DNA of 64,000 bases from Endozoicomonas sp965199185 (GTDB taxonomy: Bacteria > Pseudomonadota > Gammaproteobacteria > Pseudomonadales > Endozoicomonadaceae): positions 141,608 through 205,607 of the forward strand of contig CBDAQW010000018.1 in NCBI GenBank assembly GCA_965199185.1, written 5' to 3'. Both the position numbers and the translations under genes were made by a program. Under the pieces are notes generated by a model, which was not told the DNA's origin, made no database searches, and saw only the letters and a list, made by a program, of their open reading frames with translations. Positions 60,968 through 64,000 of this stretch are shown piece by piece (the first letter of the stretch is position 1; each line of letters starts with the position of its first letter).

Positions 60968-61264
60968 TTGTTTATTCTTTATGGGACTATTGTTGATGAT
61001 TTAATACTCACCAGAATGCAGACTCCCTGTTTTGTCCTTTTCCTGTTTGGTTCTCAATATAAAGAGATTGCTTCTCTTTTATCGCTTTCCCCCGAGACTG
61101 TGAAAAATCATGTTGACTCAGCAAGGAGGAATAACGGTTTTACCGGTTTTTCAAGGCATCGTATTTGGCGTACTTTACTTAATAGGGCGAGTGTTCGGGT
61201 TGTAGTGGATGATCGTACCCCAAATGCAGACCTGCTAATCGAAATCAGTAAACCTAAAAAATAG
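60968..61264 (+). CDS. Stand-alone LuxR/GerE-type helix-turn-helix protein
   Basis: The only plus-strand phage gene. About 98 residues: a GerE-like HTH (LTRMQTPCFVLFLFGSQYKE, IASLLSLSPETVKNHVDSAR) and a short C-terminal tail. No receiver or ligand domain. TTG 60968 is 5 bases after AGGGGG; ATG 61016 would cut into the HTH. A divergent activator or repressor role is likely. Distinct strand and position suggest an acquired piece. Confidence 0.65.
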   Translation: MFILYGTIVDDLILTRMQTPCFVLFLFGSQYKEIASLLSLSPETVKNHVDSARRNNGFTGFSRHRIWRTLLNRASVRVVVDDRTPNADLLIEISKPKK

Positions 61265-61316
61265 GTTTACTGGTACGGTTGTTAAAGAGAAAAAGCGGTG
61301 TTACGTCTAATAAGGG

Positions 61317-61568
61317 TTATGTCTCGTTTCTAGCTATCATCTTTAAACACTTTTCAGCCGCTTCAATACAGGCTTCATCAAGTTCGCTAGAATCAATTCT
61401 TGCTCTGAATCTACTGCCTGTTTTTATGTGAACCAAAACGCACTCAAAAAAACCACTGGATGCAAGCCAGACTTTAATCAGGTAGTCGTCCACATCGGCT
61501 TGTCTTTCTATCCAGCCATCAGGAACTCGACCGTAAAGTAAGCGCCATCTTAAATCTATTGCTTCCAT
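61317..61568 (-). CDS. Hypothetical protein, 83 residues
   Basis: ATG 61568 with AGGGGG 5 bases upstream; the longer frame to 61646 has no such site. Product: IDLRWRLLYGRVPDGWIERQ, WLASSGFFECVLVHIKTG, then an acidic helix. No recognised domain. It lies between the LuxR-type gene and an attC-like sequence. Confidence 0.6.
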   Translation of the reverse strand: MEAIDLRWRLLYGRVPDGWIERQADVDDYLIKVWLASSGFFECVLVHIKTGSRFRARIDSSELDEACIEAAEKCLKMIARNET

Positions 61569-61589
61569 ATTGCCCCCTGTCGGATGGAC

Positions 61590-61678
61590 GACACATAACA
61601 AATCGCTCAAATACGTTCCGGCCTTTGGCCTCCACCCGACCCTCACTGCGTTCGGGCGGCTTAATTCGACGGTTAAAT
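61590..61678 (+). repeat. attC-like (integron recombination site) sequence
   Basis: About 89 bases starting with ATAACAAATCGCTCAA and ending CGGCTTAATTCGACGGTTAAAT. The right end GTTAAAT fits the attC core GTTRRRY; the left ACATAAC fits the inverse core with one mismatch. Between are GGCC-TTT-GGCC and CCCGA/TCGGG inverted repeats. The end overlaps the stop of the next gene. No integron integrase is in the window. It could be a terminator-like structure instead. Confidence 0.4.
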
Positions 61679-62119
61679 GCCTAAATAAATCTCACGGGCA
61701 GCGGCAGCAGCTTTTTTGCACATTGCCGCATCGAACCACCCGAAATGACATTCTTCTTTCGGGATACCTAACTTGTCTGCCAGCTTTTGATAAGCATCGC
61801 TGCGTGTCATCTTTCCAGTTCTGTGCAGAGCTTCAAAAGGTGCTTTGCATTCTTTTCTGGCTTCTCTGGTGGCAGCATCAGCCAGATCAGCCAGTGTGCC
61901 AAGCGGTATGTCAGTGAATGGGTGCATTCCAACATAAGAGCCACAACCTTCACAGATATAAACCCAAGGCCATTCGCCATAGGCTCTGCCGTATATTTCA
62001 GCGTTGGATTTTATAACCACACCTTCACGACCACAGCAGTTGCATTGCTCTGGTTTGGGCAGTGGATTCTTCACTCGCTTTATTGCTCTTTTGCTAGGAC
62101 CCCAAGGCGTTTTATTCAT
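61673..62119 (-). CDS. DUF3268-like zinc-finger protein
   Basis: 148 residues. N-terminal zinc finger (EQCNCCGREGVVIKSNAEIY, YICEGCGSYVGMHP) and the family segment DIPLGTLADLADAATREARK, followed by TRSDAYQKLADKLGIPKEEC, HFGWFD. Found in phages and mobile elements; role unknown, possibly nucleic acid binding. Confidence 0.8.
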   Translation of the reverse strand: MNKTPWGPSKRAIKRVKNPLPKPEQCNCCGREGVVIKSNAEIYGRAYGEWPWVYICEGCGSYVGMHPFTDIPLGTLADLADAATREARKECKAPFEALHRTGKMTRSDAYQKLADKLGIPKEECHFGWFDAAMCKKAAAAAREIYLGI

Positions 62120-62153
62120 AGTCTTTCCCTTAGCGGTGCTTGAGGCTATACCT

Positions 62154-62414
62154 TTAGTCCCATGCCTGAGCCACCAGATTGAGCGTAGGCTTTATAAACT
62201 CGATAGCCTTTTCTTCATCCAGTGAATCAAAGAATGTTTGAGCTTTATCCCACCCCGTTTCGTCTTCTTGGTTAAACTTCATTGCTTGTTGACAAACGCC
62301 AAGATTTGGAGGAGTAAATAAAAAACGAACTTTTGGTCCTTCATCCCCCTCATCAATAATAGCTAGAATTTGCCCATGCTGTTTTGTATTAAATAGTTTT
62401 GCAAATTCATACAT
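62154..62414 (-). CDS. Hypothetical protein, 86 residues
   Basis: Start fixed at ATG 62414: GAGGG overlaps the upstream stop (TTGAGGG) and sits 7 bases away, whereas the longer frame from 62474 would overlap that gene by 50 bases without a good site. Product MYEFAKLFNTKQHGQILAII, KVRFLFTPPNLGVCQQAMKF. Function unknown. Confidence 0.6.
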   Translation of the reverse strand: MYEFAKLFNTKQHGQILAIIDEGDEGPKVRFLFTPPNLGVCQQAMKFNQEDETGWDKAQTFFDSLDEEKAIEFIKPTLNLVAQAWD

Positions 62415-62424
62415 GTGTAGGCCC

Positions 62425-62694
62425 TCAACCGTTCCCACAACTTTGGTGGTAATCATTGACTTTATAGACTGCATCCTTGAGTGATTTTACTGCTTGTTCC
62501 GTTCGTGTCTTATCGATGCCGTCATATCTAAAAACTGTTCTGGCTTGCCAGTGGACTTCACGCAGCAGGTTGTTTTCTTTTTCCAGTTGTCTTATTTGTG
62601 CAGCCGCATCATTTAAATGGTCGATAAGGATGTCGATGTTTTGTTGACCCTGCACAATGAATGCATTTTCCGTGTTTCTTTTTTCTTCAGTCAT
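62425..62694 (-). CDS. Hypothetical coiled-coil protein, 89 residues
   Basis: Central coiled coil (NIDILIDHLNDAAAQIRQLE, KENNLLREV). No recognised function. Overlaps the upstream gene by ATGA. Confidence 0.6.
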   Translation of the reverse strand: MTEEKRNTENAFIVQGQQNIDILIDHLNDAAAQIRQLEKENNLLREVHWQARTVFRYDGIDKTRTEQAVKSLKDAVYKVNDYHQSCGNG

Positions 62695-62930
62695 GGTCTA
62701 TTGACCTCGGTTGTTTTATCTAACTCTGCTCGCAGCATATGGTTTAACCGGCGTAATACTTCAGCCGAATCCCCCACGCTTTTTTCGATTCTTTTTTCAA
62801 GAGCCATATCGATAGACATAAGCAACTGGGCTGCATTCTCAGCAGATTCGGTCTTGTTGTATTCAGCTATGGTATCTGTCAGGCGTCCTTTGATTATGTG
62901 GTAATATTCCAGGTCGATTTGTTTCATCAT
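62691..62930 (-). CDS. Hypothetical helical protein, 79 residues
   Basis: Helical throughout (GRLTDTIAEYNKTESAENAA, MDMALEKRIEKSVGDSAEVL). Its ATG directly follows the stop of the 52-residue gene upstream. Function unknown. Confidence 0.6.
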   Translation of the reverse strand: MMKQIDLEYYHIIKGRLTDTIAEYNKTESAENAAQLLMSIDMALEKRIEKSVGDSAEVLRRLNHMLRAELDKTTEVNRP

Positions 62931-63089
62931 TCAATCTACCTTTGCATCGGCGCGTATTAGGAAAAGCCCGTGGCCTGCCAGCATTGAAATTACTTTTTCT
63001 TTGGCCTTTGCTACTTCTGGGCTATCGGGTGCTTGATCTAATAGATGCAGAATTTCCCTGAGTGCTTCCTTGCGTTCATTTTTCTTCAT
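62931..63089 (-). CDS. Hypothetical small protein, 52 residues
   Basis: ATG 63089, TGA at 62931-62933 abutting the next ATG. Product MKKNERKEALREILHLLDQA, KEKVISMLAGHGLFLIRADA. AGGAAA lies just upstream of the start. The coupling supports it; no function known. Confidence 0.55.
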   Translation of the reverse strand: MKKNERKEALREILHLLDQAPDSPEVAKAKEKVISMLAGHGLFLIRADAKVD

Positions 63090-63103
63090 TGTTATTTCCT
63101 GCC

Positions 63104-63331
63104 TTATACTTCGTAGTTATCGTATCCAGCGAACCATCCATGCACTTCGGGTTTAACGTCTTTACAGTCGATGACGTAATCAATGTAGATCATTGTTCCT
63201 TTTTCTGGTTCGTGCTCAAGGATCAGGTTTTGATATAAAATCTTGGCTGCTTCTTCGCGGGATTCAGCTTTGATTTCCAGTACCTCATTCTCCTTTCCTT
63301 CGATACGCCCAATTACTATGAAGTTATTCAT
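63104..63331 (-). CDS. Hypothetical phage protein, 75 residues
   Basis: Small alpha/beta product (MNNFIVIGRIEGKENEVLEI, AESREEAAKILYQNLI) resembling short phage proteins that carry an EAA-helix after two strands. Function unknown. AGGAA is upstream of the start. Confidence 0.6.
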   Translation of the reverse strand: MNNFIVIGRIEGKENEVLEIKAESREEAAKILYQNLILEHEPEKGTMIYIDYVIDCKDVKPEVHGWFAGYDNYEV

Positions 63332-63384
63332 GTCTATTCCTTATTTACTGAAAAATGTCGTATGCCCACAGTCAGGACAGGCTT

Positions 63385-63645
63385 TCAGCAGTATTTGTTC
63401 TCGAACTCGGTTTGCTCATCAATGAGCCTCTTGTATCTTTCCCCGAAAGGATAAGGCCATAACTCTTCATTGGCAGGCCAGTTGTCTTTTTGTGATCGTT
63501 CCCATATGCGATCTATTTCATCCAGCCTTTTTTGGGCTTTATCGTGTTCACTATCAGAAGCACCAACCATTCTTTGAAGCTCTTCCAAAGAATCAGCTTC
63601 CCGAATTGCGTCAATTAAGTATGGGGCTGTGAACTCTGTTCTCAT
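63385..63645 (-). CDS. Hypothetical helical phage protein, 86 residues
   Basis: Charged helical protein (YLIDAIREADSLEELQRMVG, KAQKRLDEIDRIWERSQKDN). No recognised domain; GGGAGG-like site upstream of the ATG. Separated by 10 bases from the previous gene. Confidence 0.6.
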   Translation of the reverse strand: MRTEFTAPYLIDAIREADSLEELQRMVGASDSEHDKAQKRLDEIDRIWERSQKDNWPANEELWPYPFGERYKRLIDEQTEFENKYC

Positions 63646-63655
63646 TTTTCCTCCC

Positions 63656-63871
63656 TTATCCGTTTATTGCTTCGTCTACTTGTTTCTGAATCCAAGGGCT
63701 GAATTGATATCTACTTTTAAAGTCGATTAACCCCTTTTCAAGCCTTTCAATTTGTTTCTGCAATTCAGTAATGACTGCTTCTGTTTCTTCTTTCTCATAT
63801 GCGAAGAGAAAGCCTTCGCTATTGTTATGCCTGTATTGCCGAAGGGCAGGGGTCAGAAGTTCTTTGCTCAT
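63656..63871 (-). CDS. Hypothetical phage protein, 71 residues
   Basis: Product MSKELLTPALRQYRHNNSEG, EAVITELQKQIERLEKGLID, with a short coiled coil. Overlaps the partial gene upstream by ATGA. Function unknown. Confidence 0.6.
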   Translation of the reverse strand: MSKELLTPALRQYRHNNSEGFLFAYEKEETEAVITELQKQIERLEKGLIDFKSRYQFSPWIQKQVDEAING

Positions 63872-64000
63872 TGTTTCGTGCCCGTGTATTGATGGTCTTC
63901 GGGCAGAGTGATACGGGCAAAGACCCGATGGGTGTCTTTTAACACAGGCAATGATTCATGGATGAAATGGTTGTTGCCGTAATACACGGTATTCCGCTTC
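63868..64000 (-). CDS. Hypothetical protein, 3' end only
   Basis: Open frame entering from the right edge; about 43 residues seen (RNTVYYGNNHFIHESLPVLK, DTHRVFARITLPEDHQYTGT) and stop at 63868 overlapping the next ATG. The 5' end lies beyond the window. Function unknown. Confidence 0.6.
   Translation of the reverse strand, partial: KRNTVYYGNNHFIHESLPVLKDTHRVFARITLPEDHQYTGTKQ

Overview
The window is a gammaproteobacterial chromosome segment (1 to about 40,630) joined to the early region of an integrated prophage (about 40,635 to the right edge and beyond it). The order era-recO-pdxJ-acpS-barA/gacS-cysM-rlmD-relA-mazG is typical of the Pseudomonadales/Oceanospirillales branch. That order, the moderate GC content and the mix of mobile repeats suggest an Oceanospirillales-type marine bacterium, possibly Endozoicomonas-like; this is inference, since no rRNA is present.

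Host part. Positions 2-11,520 hold a compact housekeeping block: era (5' end missing), recO, pdxJ, acpS, an antisense BarA/GacS-type hybrid kinase, cysM, rlmD, relA, mazG and an RluF-like pseudouridine synthase. Positions 11,558-20,750 hold trmJ, a phytanoyl-CoA-dioxygenase-like gene, sdaA, a sodium:solute symporter, a tandem SnoaL-like protein, a 177-bp MITE-like element, and an MFS transporter with a LacI-type regulator. Then come fabB-fabA, gpsA, a DUF4389 gene, sixA, an AT-rich 502-codon orphan with an N-myristoylation-like start, lpxH-ppiB, glnS, cysS, an orphan VirD4/TraD-like coupling protein, an isolated flgK-flgL pair, pnuC, aatA and a frameshifted uvrB.

Phage part. A tRNA-Val(GAC) gene is cut in its anticodon stem at about 40,676, which looks like an attachment junction. 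All but one of the following genes lie on the minus strand. They form a single-subunit (PolA-type) replication module: AlpA-like regulator, CI-like repressor, VRR-NUC nuclease, DEDD exonuclease, possible ssDNA-binding protein, SNF2 helicase (split by an IS4-family element), RecB/Cas4-like nuclease, AEP primase-helicase and family A DNA polymerase. These are followed by many small acidic or cysteine-rich orphans that run off the right edge, mostly coupled by ATGA-type overlaps. At least eight copies of a palindrome, ATTAGC-N3-GCTAAT, sit just upstream of the replication genes and the repressor, so one dimeric repressor probably controls the whole region through dispersed operators.

The most unusual feature is in the polymerase gene. 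A 296-residue intein interrupts polymerase motif B, and an HNH homing endonuclease is encoded inside the intein on the same strand but in a different reading frame. Both frames are open across the overlap, so the DNA appears to be dual-coding. The element is also notable for breakage: uvrB, the IS4 transposase and a 75-residue phage orphan each carry a one-base shift at a short homopolymer. These need checking against reads before being called mutations.
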